Below are positions 1-5,956 of a DNA stretch of 5,991 nt, in pieces. The stretch is from Bacteroidota bacterium (lineage in GTDB: Bacteria > Bacteroidota > Ignavibacteria > UBA10030 > UBA8401). Within the stretch, counting starts at the first letter, position 1. Each line of letters begins with the position of its first letter. Where the stretch lies: NCBI GenBank assembly GCA_023229405.1, contig JALNZH010000233.1:1-5991 (forward strand), written 5' to 3'. Made by a program: the position numbers and the translations under genes. The notes under the pieces were generated by a model. The model had not been told where the DNA came from. It did not search any database and saw nothing but the letters and a program-made list of their open reading frames with translations.

Positions 1-875
1 ACATACCCTGCATCCATCACCCCCAGACCCGCAGGAAGAATGAATGCAACAGAACGCAACAGGGATACGACTGGTTCAAAGAGCATTGATTGCGGAATTG
101 TGATGGAAACACCAAGAAATGCGATGACCAGGATTGTTTCGGCTAATTCGGTCAGCCAACCGAAAGTGAAAAACAGGAATGAAACGGCACCGGATACACG
201 ATGGGAAACAAAGAAGGTACTCAACATTCGATCGGCAGCCAGGAAATGATGTTCGTATTCTTTCACCGCGTCAGTAAATCGATGATGAGGGATCCTGAAA
301 AGAAGTGAAAGGATGGTACGGCAGAAATTTCCTTGTGTCACAGCATATCCGAACAGGACGAACAAAATCAGCAACATCAACGCAACAGTCATTGCGATGG
401 ATTCAAACATCTTAACAGAGGAACCGGTCTTCATCATGATGCCGATGACAACGGCCACCCCAAGATAGAAAACCTGGGCGAATCCCATGAGGAGCTTCCG
501 TAAGAACAGGCTTGTTAGGATTTCCGATGTCTCCGCAGAAGTATGCCTCTTCAACAGAAATACTTTCACACTTTCACCGACGATGGCTCCGGCAGGAAGG
601 AAACGATAATACGATTCACCCGCGATATGAATCTGTAGCAATGTTAAGAAAGGGACCGATCGTTGTGTAGGGAGGAGAAACTTCCACGCAAGCGTATCAC
701 TCAAACTTCCAACGCCGTATACAGCAGATATGATAAACACGATGGAGCCCGACGATGAAATGGTTGCCATCAATGCCGAACTATTGACATCCCGAAAGAG
801 ATAGATCAGGCCTGCAGCAGTCACGACAAAAAATAACACTTTCAATACCGCTTGGATGCCTTTATTCACCGTCAT
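1..875 (-). CDS. Flippase-like / LPG-synthase-TM family integral membrane protein, C-terminus off the window
   Basis: The minus strand is open from an ATG at 875 to the left edge: 291 codons with no stop, so the C-terminus is missing. The translation is very hydrophobic, with likely membrane segments near residues 10-27, 43-58, 130-147, 162-178, 229-240 and 245-260. The stretch at 86-110 (GESYYRFLPAGAIVGES, then KVFLLKR) and the stretch at 268-291 (PVVSLLRSVAFILPAGLGV, then MDAGY) match the conserved blocks of the lysylphosphatidylglycerol synthase transmembrane / flippase-like family (PF03706, including HpnL-type proteins). Members are inner-membrane proteins linked to lipid or lipid-linked glycan handling; the substrate cannot be read here. 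No C-terminal aminoacyl-transferase domain is visible, but the end is outside the window. It lies 128 bases after the KdsC-family gene on the same strand, near a GT9 gene, which suggests envelope glycan work. No good Shine-Dalgarno precedes the ATG. Confidence 0.85.
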   Translation of the reverse strand, partial: MTVNKGIQAVLKVLFFVVTAAGLIYLFRDVNSSALMATISSSGSIVFIISAVYGVGSLSDTLAWKFLLPTQRSVPFLTLLQIHIAGESYYRFLPAGAIVGESVKVFLLKRHTSAETSEILTSLFLRKLLMGFAQVFYLGVAVVIGIMMKTGSSVKMFESIAMTVALMLLILFVLFGYAVTQGNFCRTILSLLFRIPHHRFTDAVKEYEHHFLAADRMLSTFFVSHRVSGAVSFLFFTFGWLTELAETILVIAFLGVSITIPQSMLFEPVVSLLRSVAFILPAGLGVMDAGY

Positions 876-941
876 AATGAACAAAGATACAGTTCTAATT
901 TTACTTCGAGATGAAGGAGGGGTGAATAAATCGTAAATGTT

Positions 942-970
942 AGATTACAATACTGTGTCTGCAGCGTCAA
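942..970 (-). promoter_or_regulatory. Possible sigma70-like promoter before the flippase-like gene
   Basis: On the minus strand TTGACG (965-970) is followed after exactly 17 bases by TAATCT (942-947). The -35 match is good, but the -10 matches the consensus at only about three of six positions. It would start transcription near 935 and leave a leader of about 60 bases before the ATG at 875. If real, it lets the membrane protein be expressed apart from the upstream phosphatase gene. Bacteroidota sigma factors often use other -7/-33 motifs, so this is a weak call. Confidence 0.3.
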
Positions 971-1003
971 GAAATCTTCACATTGGTTCATCAGGAATTT
1001 GGA

Positions 1004-1537
1004 TCACTTCCCGTTTCGGTACAAACTGACGATGTCCCGGTCCAGTTTCTTTGCGGCAAGGATCATTTCGCAGACTTCTCGTACGCATCCCTCGCCTCCT
1101 TTTCGTTTCGTCACATAGTGTGCGGTGCGTTTGTTCCACTGGCTGCCGTCGGACGGAGTCGCTGCGAATCCGACGTGGCCCATCACCTCGAGATCGTTGA
1201 TATCATCCCCAATATAGGCAACCTGTTTCCATGACAATGAATATTTCTTCCGCAAACCGTCGAGCATTTCCGCCTTGTCCTTCACCCCTTGGAAAAGGTT
1301 CTTGATTTTCAATTTGTCCGCGCGCTGCTGGACGATCTTGGTTTTTTCGCTGGTAAGGATCACGATGATCACCCCGGCGATACGGAGAAGGGATAAACCC
1401 ATGCCATCACGGGTGGAGAATTTTTTCATCTCAACACCATTCTCGCCGTAATACATCCCGGAATCGGTCAACACACCGTCTACATCGGTGCACAGCATTC
1501 TCACTTTGTGCAATCGTCGTTCTATATTCTTTTTCAT
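1004..1537 (-). CDS. kdsC: KdsC-family HAD phosphatase (KDO-8-phosphate phosphatase or related nonulosonate-9-phosphate phosphatase)
   Basis: A 177-residue HAD hydrolase of the small capless C0 type, the normal length for KdsC. The nucleophile motif DVDGVLTD is at residues 18-25 (Asp18 nucleophile, Asp20 acid/base), motif II is ILTSEKTKIV at 60-69, the motif III lysine lies in QGVKDK at 83-88, and the metal-binding motif is YIGDDINDLEVM at 108-119. The tail KGGEGCVREVCEMIL (147-160 region) is the conserved C-terminal loop that closes the neighbouring active site in the tetramer. Such enzymes are cytoplasmic and remove the phosphate from KDO-8-phosphate before CMP-KDO formation in lipopolysaccharide synthesis, or from KDN/sialic acid 9-phosphate. 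The Glu64 after the motif II Thr-Ser and Lys75 are not the arginine-type pattern of classical KdsC, so the substrate is uncertain and the symbol is a family label. Start: the ATG at 1537; the overlapping ATG just upstream is in another frame. A hairpin terminator lies directly upstream. Confidence 0.85.
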   Translation of the reverse strand: MKKNIERRLHKVRMLCTDVDGVLTDSGMYYGENGVEMKKFSTRDGMGLSLLRIAGVIIVILTSEKTKIVQQRADKLKIKNLFQGVKDKAEMLDGLRKKYSLSWKQVAYIGDDINDLEVMGHVGFAATPSDGSQWNKRTAHYVTKRKGGEGCVREVCEMILAAKKLDRDIVSLYRNGK

Positions 1538-1557
1538 CGCTGGATGGCTTTCCCATT

Positions 1558-1591
1558 AAAAAATGGAAAGACCCCGGACAAACGGGTCTTT
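1558..1591 (-). terminator. Rho-independent terminator of the T9SS-protein remnant
   Basis: AAAGACCC (1567-1574) and GGGTCTTT (1584-1591) form a perfect 8-bp stem with a 9-base loop. On the minus strand the stem is followed by CCA and then six T residues (1563-1558). It lies about 30 bases after the TAG stop at 1622-1624 and about 20 bases before the ATG of the KdsC-family gene. Polarity fits termination of leftward transcription. On the plus strand no T-run follows, so it looks one-directional. Confidence 0.7.
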
Positions 1592-1593
1592 CA

Positions 1594-1626
1594 TGATACT
1601 ATTGACAATAACGCCCTGATACTATT
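1594..1626. repeat. 10-bp direct repeat around the stop codon of the secreted-protein remnant
   Basis: TGATACTATT occurs at 1594-1603 and again at 1617-1626, a period of 23 bases. The second copy overlaps the minus-strand TAG stop (1622-1624). It could be a local duplication or chance; no protein motif is assigned. Confidence 0.45.
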
Positions 1627-2323
1627 TCAAGAGCGTCATTTTTTTAGTATCAACATACGATCCGGAACGAAGAGAATAAAAATACATTCCACTGCTCAGC
1701 GAAGATGCATCGAATGAAATCGTATATTTTCCTGCGGTTCGTTTTTCATTCACAAGCGTTCGCACTTCCTGACCGATCAAATTATACACAACAACCGACA
1801 CCAGTCGTTCCGAGGGCAATGAAAATGAAATTATTGTTGAAGGATTGAACCGATTTGGAAAATTCTGCATAAGTGAAAATTCTGTAGGCACAACAGCATC
1901 AATGGATGCTGAAGTAGTTCCAGATATGGTCTGATAGATCGAAACCGTCCCGCTGATCTCATTAGCAACCACAACAAGATTCCTACCGTTGGGACTGTTC
2001 TGCATCGGAATAAAAGTCAATCCTTCAGGACCCAGATCGCCAATGGAATTCACCGTTCCGGAGCCGGAAGTCTGGGCGAAGTCCCTGTTATTAATGTACT
2101 GGATGAACATCGGCGCATTCGCATTGGTGATGTTGTATACCATGATACCGCCAATGCGTTCCAGACCGATATACGCATAAACGCTGTCTCCAATGTGACC
2201 GATGGCCAATGCCTCCGGCTCCGGACTTTTACTGGTGCTGTTGCTGTCGAATGTGTTGTTGTGGGTTAACCGTTGCCGAATCACCGACGGCAACTGCATC
2301 GATACCGTTGCGGACAGCCACAC
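1622..2323 (-). pseudogene. C-terminal fragment of a choice-of-anchor I-type secreted protein with T9SS sorting domain
   Basis: This 233-codon minus-strand frame begins at a GTG (2323) inside the coding region of the preceding fragment, so it has no credible own start or signal peptide. Family-like sequence starts near 2260, at NNTFDSNSTSKSPEPEALAI, and continues through YIGLERIGGIMVYNITNANA, INNRDF and GDLGPEGLTFI, all hallmarks of the final part of choice-of-anchor I / esterase-like propeller proteins. From about 1879 to the stop lies a type IX secretion C-terminal domain: FPNRFNPST, then FSLP, YNLIGQEVRTLVNE, LSSGMYFYSL and a closing KKMTLLK. Such domains take proteins across the outer membrane and are cut off or used for surface attachment. 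The usual FPNPFNP reads FPNRFNP here. The N-terminal part of the same protein is in a different frame upstream. A terminator follows at 1558-1591. Confidence 0.75.
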
Positions 2324-2609
2324 TATTCGCGCCGGCGGCGCTCGGGAAGTGCGCCCGGTATGTTACGTGTTTCACCCGGACAGGAATCTTCGGATTGGCA
2401 ATGCTGACGATATCTAATGTATCCAGATTACCCCGTATCACATAGAGTCGCTGGGTGGACGGATCGTGGGCAACGATTTCTGCCGACCCGATATTATAGG
2501 AACCAGTCTTATAGGTTCCGAGAAGTTCTAACGTCCCTTTGGATTGGCCTGATGATGTTCCAATCATGGTAATGAGTATAACAAGAAGATGTAAGCCAAA
2601 TGATCGCAT
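2229..2609 (-). pseudogene. N-terminal fragment of the same choice-of-anchor I-type protein, with signal peptide
   Basis: The frame opens with a signal peptide when started at the ATG at 2607-2609: MRSFGLHLLVILITMIGTSSG, a positive residue, a hydrophobic core of about 14 and a small-residue cleavage region. A GGGAG lies just ahead, so this start is preferred to the ATG at 2639, which would add ten residues. Family-like sequence follows: LELLGTYKTGSYNIGSAEIVAHDP, then RLYVIRG, LDIVSIANP and ANSVAVRNGIDAVAV, the first propeller blade. Homology-like sequence ends near 2270, after which the frame reads a low-complexity Gln-rich tail (NPQQHIRQQQHQ) and stops at 2229. The next recognisable family block is in the +1 frame only a few bases on. 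Compared with the usual family, the middle of the protein (roughly 250 residues or more) is missing. Best read as a gene broken by an internal deletion with frameshift, or an assembly error. Confidence 0.75.
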
Positions 2610-2613
2610 GGTA

Positions 2614-2618
2614 CTCCC
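2614..2618 (-). promoter_or_regulatory. Ribosome binding site favouring the 2609 start
   Basis: GGGAG on the minus strand sits four bases before the ATG at 2607-2609. The spacing is tight, but the ATG at 2639 has no comparable site and would put ten extra residues ahead of a normal signal peptide. Confidence 0.4.
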
Positions 2619-2725
2619 GGCAGAAAGTGTGAAACGCATGTGAATAACAATGCAAGATACACATTGGATATTATCAGAGATTTATCGGATCATTAAAAGG
2701 GAGTAATGCGGAGATGAAATGTATG

Positions 2726-3808
2726 TTACGCAAGAATGTTTTTGATGGAGGTAAACACTTGATCTGGATCGATTTCGGTCATACACTTGAAATGGCCTTT
2801 CGGACAATCCTTCCTACCAATATGTGTACACGGGCGGCAATCAAGCAAATTGTTCTCTATTACAATAGCTTCAGTTCCGTAGGGTGCAAAACCGAATTCT
2901 TTCACTGTGGAACCGAAAATGGCAACAATCTTTTTTTGTTTTGCCGCGGCCAGGTGCATCAGACCGCTGTCGTTTGTTACTACAATATCGCAGAATTCTA
3001 GTGCGGCGGCGGACTCCAACAAAGAGAATTCACCGGCAAAATTGTGAACTGATTCTTCCGAGACTCTCCGAACGACTTCCTGTTTAACAAATTCGCAGTC
3101 GTCCCGTTCGTCCCGTCCCCCAAAGAGCAGCACTTTGGCATGATATTGTTCAGCAGTGCGGATAGCAATTTCTGCAAATTTTTCTCTCTGCCAGCGTTTC
3201 GTGAAGTGTTTCGAGCCGGGACAAATACCGATCACTTTTTCAAATTGATTCAGGCGCAGTTTTGCCATTTTTCCTGAAACTTCGAACAATGTGGTATCAG
3301 GAATAAAGATCTCCAGTCCTTTGCCGTCATTCGTAATTCCGAATTTTTCCACTGTTTCAATATATCGCTCCGCCACTGTTAGGTTGTCCGTGTACGCATT
3401 CCGTTTCAAATTCACGAGCAGCCAGCGTTCAAATTTTCGCTTGTCGATGACGACGATATCCCCTGCTTTGCATGTTGCACGAAGCAGTTTCGTCCGGATA
3501 CTGTCATGCAGATCGATAACAAGATCATACTTTTCTTCGCGGAGTTGCAGTGCAAGCGCTTGCAGTCCTTTGTATCCCGTCGCAACATCATACTCATGCA
3601 CAATGGAAAGATGATGACACGATCTCACTAATTCTGCATATTCCTTTCGCACGACAAAATCTACCCGGGCTTCTTTTCCCACAGCATTACGAAAAGTCCG
3701 TAGCAATGGTGAAGTCAAAATGATGTCGCCAATGGAACTTAATCGAAGAACTAATGTTTTATGAGGTAGTATCACGGCTTGTTCGTTGGTAGGTGATGAA
3801 ATTCCCAA
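2726..3808 (-). CDS. GT9-family glycosyltransferase (lipopolysaccharide heptosyltransferase, WaaF-like)
   Basis: A 360-residue protein with the two-Rossmann-fold layout of glycosyltransferase family 9 (GT-B), normal in length. The N-terminal motif LVLRLSSIGDIILTSPLLR is at residues 19-37 (Asp28 is the likely catalytic residue), the inter-domain motif ICPGSK..TKRW at 195-206, and the nucleotide-sugar motif VVTNDSGLMHLAAA at 276-289. The tail has four cysteines, C324, C327, C335 and C342, in CRPC...CPKGH..C, as in heptosyltransferase II-like proteins. Such enzymes add heptose from ADP-heptose to the lipopolysaccharide core at the inner face of the inner membrane; acceptor and exact sugar cannot be read here. 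No ATG is available: 3808 is TTG, and the only other sensible start is GTG at 3775 (349 residues), which gives a more family-like N-terminus. Neither has a Shine-Dalgarno. It is divergent from the AAA+ gene across a region with a dyad. Confidence 0.88.
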   Translation of the reverse strand: MGISSPTNEQAVILPHKTLVLRLSSIGDIILTSPLLRTFRNAVGKEARVDFVVRKEYAELVRSCHHLSIVHEYDVATGYKGLQALALQLREEKYDLVIDLHDSIRTKLLRATCKAGDIVVIDKRKFERWLLVNLKRNAYTDNLTVAERYIETVEKFGITNDGKGLEIFIPDTTLFEVSGKMAKLRLNQFEKVIGICPGSKHFTKRWQREKFAEIAIRTAEQYHAKVLLFGGRDERDDCEFVKQEVVRRVSEESVHNFAGEFSLLESAAALEFCDIVVTNDSGLMHLAAAKQKKIVAIFGSTVKEFGFAPYGTEAIVIENNLLDCRPCTHIGRKDCPKGHFKCMTEIDPDQVFTSIKNILA

Positions 3809-3813
3809 AACAC

Positions 3814-3839
3814 ACCGGAATTATCATTGTGCTTCCGGT
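3814..3839. promoter_or_regulatory. Inverted repeat in the divergent intergenic region, possible operator
   Basis: ACCGGAA (3814-3820) and TTCCGGT (3833-3839) are perfect 7-bp inverted arms with 12 bases between them. The repeat lies 5 bases upstream of the TTG start of the GT9 gene and about 45 bases upstream of the likely -35 box of the AAA+ gene. It could be a two-fold operator or a hairpin in the GT9 leader; there is no T-run to make it a terminator. Confidence 0.4.
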
Positions 3840-3883
3840 CTGATAAAACAAAAATACGGTATCATTCTACCAAATCCAAGAAA

Positions 3884-3912
3884 TTGATTTTGGCGCACCG
3901 CGAAAGTATATT
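3884..3912 (+). promoter_or_regulatory. Likely sigma70-like promoter of the AAA+ ATPase gene
   Basis: TTGATT (3884-3889) and TATATT (3907-3912) are separated by exactly 17 bases, matching the consensus boxes at four and five of six positions. Transcription would begin near 3919, just ahead of the ribosome binding site, giving a short leader of about 19 bases. This also argues against translation starting at the in-frame ATG at 3827, which would lie upstream of the promoter. Confidence 0.5.
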
Positions 3913-3923
3913 GAACGATAGTG

Positions 3924-3928
3924 AAGGA
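3924..3928 (+). promoter_or_regulatory. Ribosome binding site that sets the start of the AAA+ gene
   Basis: AAGGA, nine bases before the ATG at 3938. No similar site precedes the in-frame ATG at 3827, and the 37 residues between the two ATGs do not look like the family N-terminus. Confidence 0.65.
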
Positions 3929-3937
3929 AAAAACAGT

Positions 3938-5440
3938 ATGAACAAACCACGCACGATCAATGAACTGAAAAACAGCGGATATACCGTCCTTTCCGTAAAG
4001 GATGAAATACGAAACAACTTGATAAAAAAACTGAAAACTAATGAACAATTATTTCCGAGAATTGTGGGATATGAAACCACTGTCATCCCGGCGTTGGTGA
4101 ATGCAATTCTAGCGAAACATGACATTATCCTGCTCGGGTTGCGGGGTCAGGCAAAAACCAGATTGATCCGTCAACTCCCTTTACTATTGGATGAATATAT
4201 ACCGACGATTAAAGGAAGTGAGATCAACGATAATCCCTACGCTCCAGTTAGTAAGTTCGGCGCTGATCAGGTTGAAAAATACGGAGACGAAACCGAAATT
4301 GAATGGATTCGCCGGGACCAACGTTTTAGTGAAAAACTTGCCACTCCGGATGTAACGATCGCCGATTTGATCGGTGATATCGATCCGATTAAAGCGGCAA
4401 CACAGCGACTGCATTATTCGCACGAAGGTGCAATTCATTTCGGATTGATTCCCCGGAGTAACCGTGGCATTTTTGCCATCAACGAACTTCCCGATCTTCA
4501 ACCGCGCATTCAAGTTGGTCTATTTAATATTCTGGAAGAAAAAGATGTGCAGATTCGAGGATTCAATATCCGTATTCCGTTGGATGTTTTTCTTGTCTTC
4601 ACTGCAAATCCGGAAGATTACACAAATCGCGGAAGCATCATCACTCCGTTAAAGGACAGGATCGATTCACAAATTCTCACGCACTATCCGCGGTCTTTGG
4701 AGGATGCAATTACGATCACTGAACAGGAAGCATGGGTGAAACGGAACGATTTGCAGCTGCACATGCCGCACTATTTTAAGGAGATCATCGAGAACATCGC
4801 GTTTGAAGCGCGCAAAAGTGAATTTGTCGACCAAAAATCCGGTGTGAGCGCCCGACTGACGATTGCTGCAATGGAGAATCTTGTCAGCAATGCCGAACGC
4901 CGCGCCATTATTCTTAGCGAAAAACATATTGTCCCGCGCATGTGCGACCTTCCTCATGCACTTCCGGGTGTCACCGGTAAAGTAGAATTGGTATTCGAGG
5001 GAGAACAGGAAGGATCGCTGAAGGTAGGCAAAGCGTTGATCGGCAAAGCAACTCGCGAAGTATTCAAAAAATATTTCCCCGATCCGCTAAAAAAAATGAA
5101 ACGTGCACCGCAGGGGCAAGAGCAAAAAGAGATAAGCGAATATGCCGAGATTGTAAACTGGTTCGAAGGAGGAAACTCGGTTCAAGTGGCGGACGATATG
5201 CCGTTTAACGCATATTACGCCGAACTCAACCGTATCCCAACGTTATACGATATTACCAAAAAATATTTCAAGCTGGATGAAAACAATCAATACGATTTAG
5301 CATCCGCTATGGAGTTTGTGCTAGACGGATTACATCAAAACTCAAAAATCGCAAAAGAGGAAGTCGATCATGCGACACATTATACTGATATGGTCGGAAG
5401 TATTTTTACACGCAAAGGAAAGTTTGAAGAGTACGATTAA
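3938..5440 (+). CDS. MoxR / magnesium-chelatase-like AAA+ ATPase
   Basis: A 500-residue AAA+ protein counted from the ATG with a Shine-Dalgarno at 3924-3928. The N-terminus (INELKNSGY...VKDEIRNNLIKKL, then FPRIVGYE) is the usual opening of the ~500-residue family annotated as magnesium chelatase or sigma54-interacting-like ATPase. Walker A is GLRGQAKT at 67-74 (Lys73), the Walker B position is GIFAINELPDL at 177-187 (Asn182-Glu183), sensor 1 is FTANPEDYTNRG at 221-232 (Asn224), the likely arginine finger is Arg241 in PLKDRIDS, and a sensor 2-like SARL is at 304-307. About 190 C-terminal residues follow, with IVNWFEGG at 405-412. Such ATPases are thought to be cytoplasmic remodelling or metal-insertion chaperones acting with a von Willebrand A partner; true chlorophyll magnesium chelatase is unlikely because no such genes are nearby. 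The partner gene is not directly downstream, where a four-helix-bundle gene sits instead. The natural substrate is unknown. Confidence 0.88.
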   Translation: MNKPRTINELKNSGYTVLSVKDEIRNNLIKKLKTNEQLFPRIVGYETTVIPALVNAILAKHDIILLGLRGQAKTRLIRQLPLLLDEYIPTIKGSEINDNPYAPVSKFGADQVEKYGDETEIEWIRRDQRFSEKLATPDVTIADLIGDIDPIKAATQRLHYSHEGAIHFGLIPRSNRGIFAINELPDLQPRIQVGLFNILEEKDVQIRGFNIRIPLDVFLVFTANPEDYTNRGSIITPLKDRIDSQILTHYPRSLEDAITITEQEAWVKRNDLQLHMPHYFKEIIENIAFEARKSEFVDQKSGVSARLTIAAMENLVSNAERRAIILSEKHIVPRMCDLPHALPGVTGKVELVFEGEQEGSLKVGKALIGKATREVFKKYFPDPLKKMKRAPQGQEQKEISEYAEIVNWFEGGNSVQVADDMPFNAYYAELNRIPTLYDITKKYFKLDENNQYDLASAMEFVLDGLHQNSKIAKEEVDHATHYTDMVGSIFTRKGKFEEYD

Positions 5441-5478
5441 AAAATGTTGGTGGATGGGGTTATACTATTGATTCTCTC

Positions 5479-5530
5479 CAATTGAAAATTGATAATGGAC
5501 AATTGACAATGAAAAATATTCAATTGTCCA
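5479..5530. repeat. AT-rich CAATTG repeat cluster with an 11-bp inverted repeat
   Basis: TGGACAATTGA (5496-5506) and TCAATTGTCCA (5520-5530) are perfect inverted arms around a 13-base spacer. A third CAATTGA is at 5479-5485, with further near copies (ATTGATAAT, ATTGACAAT) between. There is no T-run on the plus strand, so a simple terminator for the AAA+ gene is unlikely. Short ATTGATAAT/CAATTGACAAT-type repeats are often seen beside four-helix-bundle genes in Bacteroidota and Cyanobacteria (from memory), and may mark the edge of an inserted unit. Confidence 0.6.
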
Positions 5531-5545
5531 CATCAAAACCATTCT

Positions 5546-5551
5546 AAGGAG
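5546..5551 (+). promoter_or_regulatory. Strong Shine-Dalgarno of the four-helix-bundle gene
   Basis: AAGGAG lies eight bases before the ATG at 5560. It is the strongest ribosome binding site in the window and fixes the start. Confidence 0.7.
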
Positions 5552-5559
5552 ACCCGCTT

Positions 5560-5946
5560 ATGGAAAGCACCAAAAATAATCCGCTCAAAGACAAATCGTA
5601 TGCTTTTGCACTTGAAATCATTCTTATCACAAAACAAATGAATGTGAATCGCGAATTTGTTTTATCAAAACAACTTTTAAAGAGCGGTACTTCGATCGGA
5701 GCTAATGTTGAAGAAGCCAATCAAGCTGAGAGTAAAGCTGACTTTATTCACAAACTATCGATCTCAAATAAAGAAGCATGTGAGACAAATTATTGGCTGC
5801 GCTTATCGAGAGATTCAAAAACATTGGATAAATTTCAATCAGAAAAGTTGATCTCTTCTTGCAAGGAAATTGAACGATTGCTCACTTCAATCACTCACGT
5901 TACGCAAAACAAGAAAAACGGTCATGGTGAGCAAGGCGCAGGCTAA
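5560..5946 (+). CDS. Four-helix-bundle protein of the 23S rRNA intervening-sequence (S23/TIGR02436) family
   Basis: A 128-residue protein, near the usual 115-130 of the family. It has the family pattern: a first helix with NPLKDKSYAFALEII (7-21), the SKQLLKSGTSIGANVEEAN block at about 36-54 with the near-invariant GTSIGANVEEA, then AESKADFIHKLSISNKEACETNYWLRL at 56-82, and a final helix ending near LLTSITHV (107-114). It is mostly helical, soluble, with no signal peptide. The family was first found encoded in intervening sequences of 23S rRNA in Leptospira and relatives and is related in fold to the Avd protein of diversity-generating retroelements; its own function is unknown. No rRNA surrounds this copy and no reverse transcriptase is visible. 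The last residues, NKKNGHGEQGAG, are unlike the usual end and more GC-rich, as if the reading frame runs into neighbouring repeat sequence. It lies 119 bases after the AAA+ gene on the same strand. Confidence 0.9.
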   Translation: MESTKNNPLKDKSYAFALEIILITKQMNVNREFVLSKQLLKSGTSIGANVEEANQAESKADFIHKLSISNKEACETNYWLRLSRDSKTLDKFQSEKLISSCKEIERLLTSITHVTQNKKNGHGEQGAG

Positions 5947-5956
5947 GATAGTTACG

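Noticed and set aside
911..925. Perfect Shine-Dalgarno-like AAGGAGG on the plus strand followed by GTG
   Set aside because: The frame after the GTG stops after four codons, so there is no gene to serve.
983..1234. Plus-strand open frame of 83 codons
   Set aside because: It lies antisense to the KdsC-family gene, whose motifs are unmistakable; the frame has no recognisable domain.
3827..3937. N-terminal extension of 37 residues on the AAA+ protein from an ATG at 3827
   Set aside because: No ribosome binding site, upstream of the likely promoter, not like the family N-terminus; the ATG at 3938 has a good AAGGA.
3938..5440. Chlorophyll-type magnesium chelatase subunit
   Set aside because: Length and C-terminal region fit the general MoxR-like family, and no bchD/bchH or other pigment gene is present.
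5560..5946. Four-helix-bundle protein as the Avd part of a diversity-generating retroelement
   Set aside because: No reverse transcriptase, template repeat or variable repeat is visible, and the sequence fits the free-standing S23 family better.
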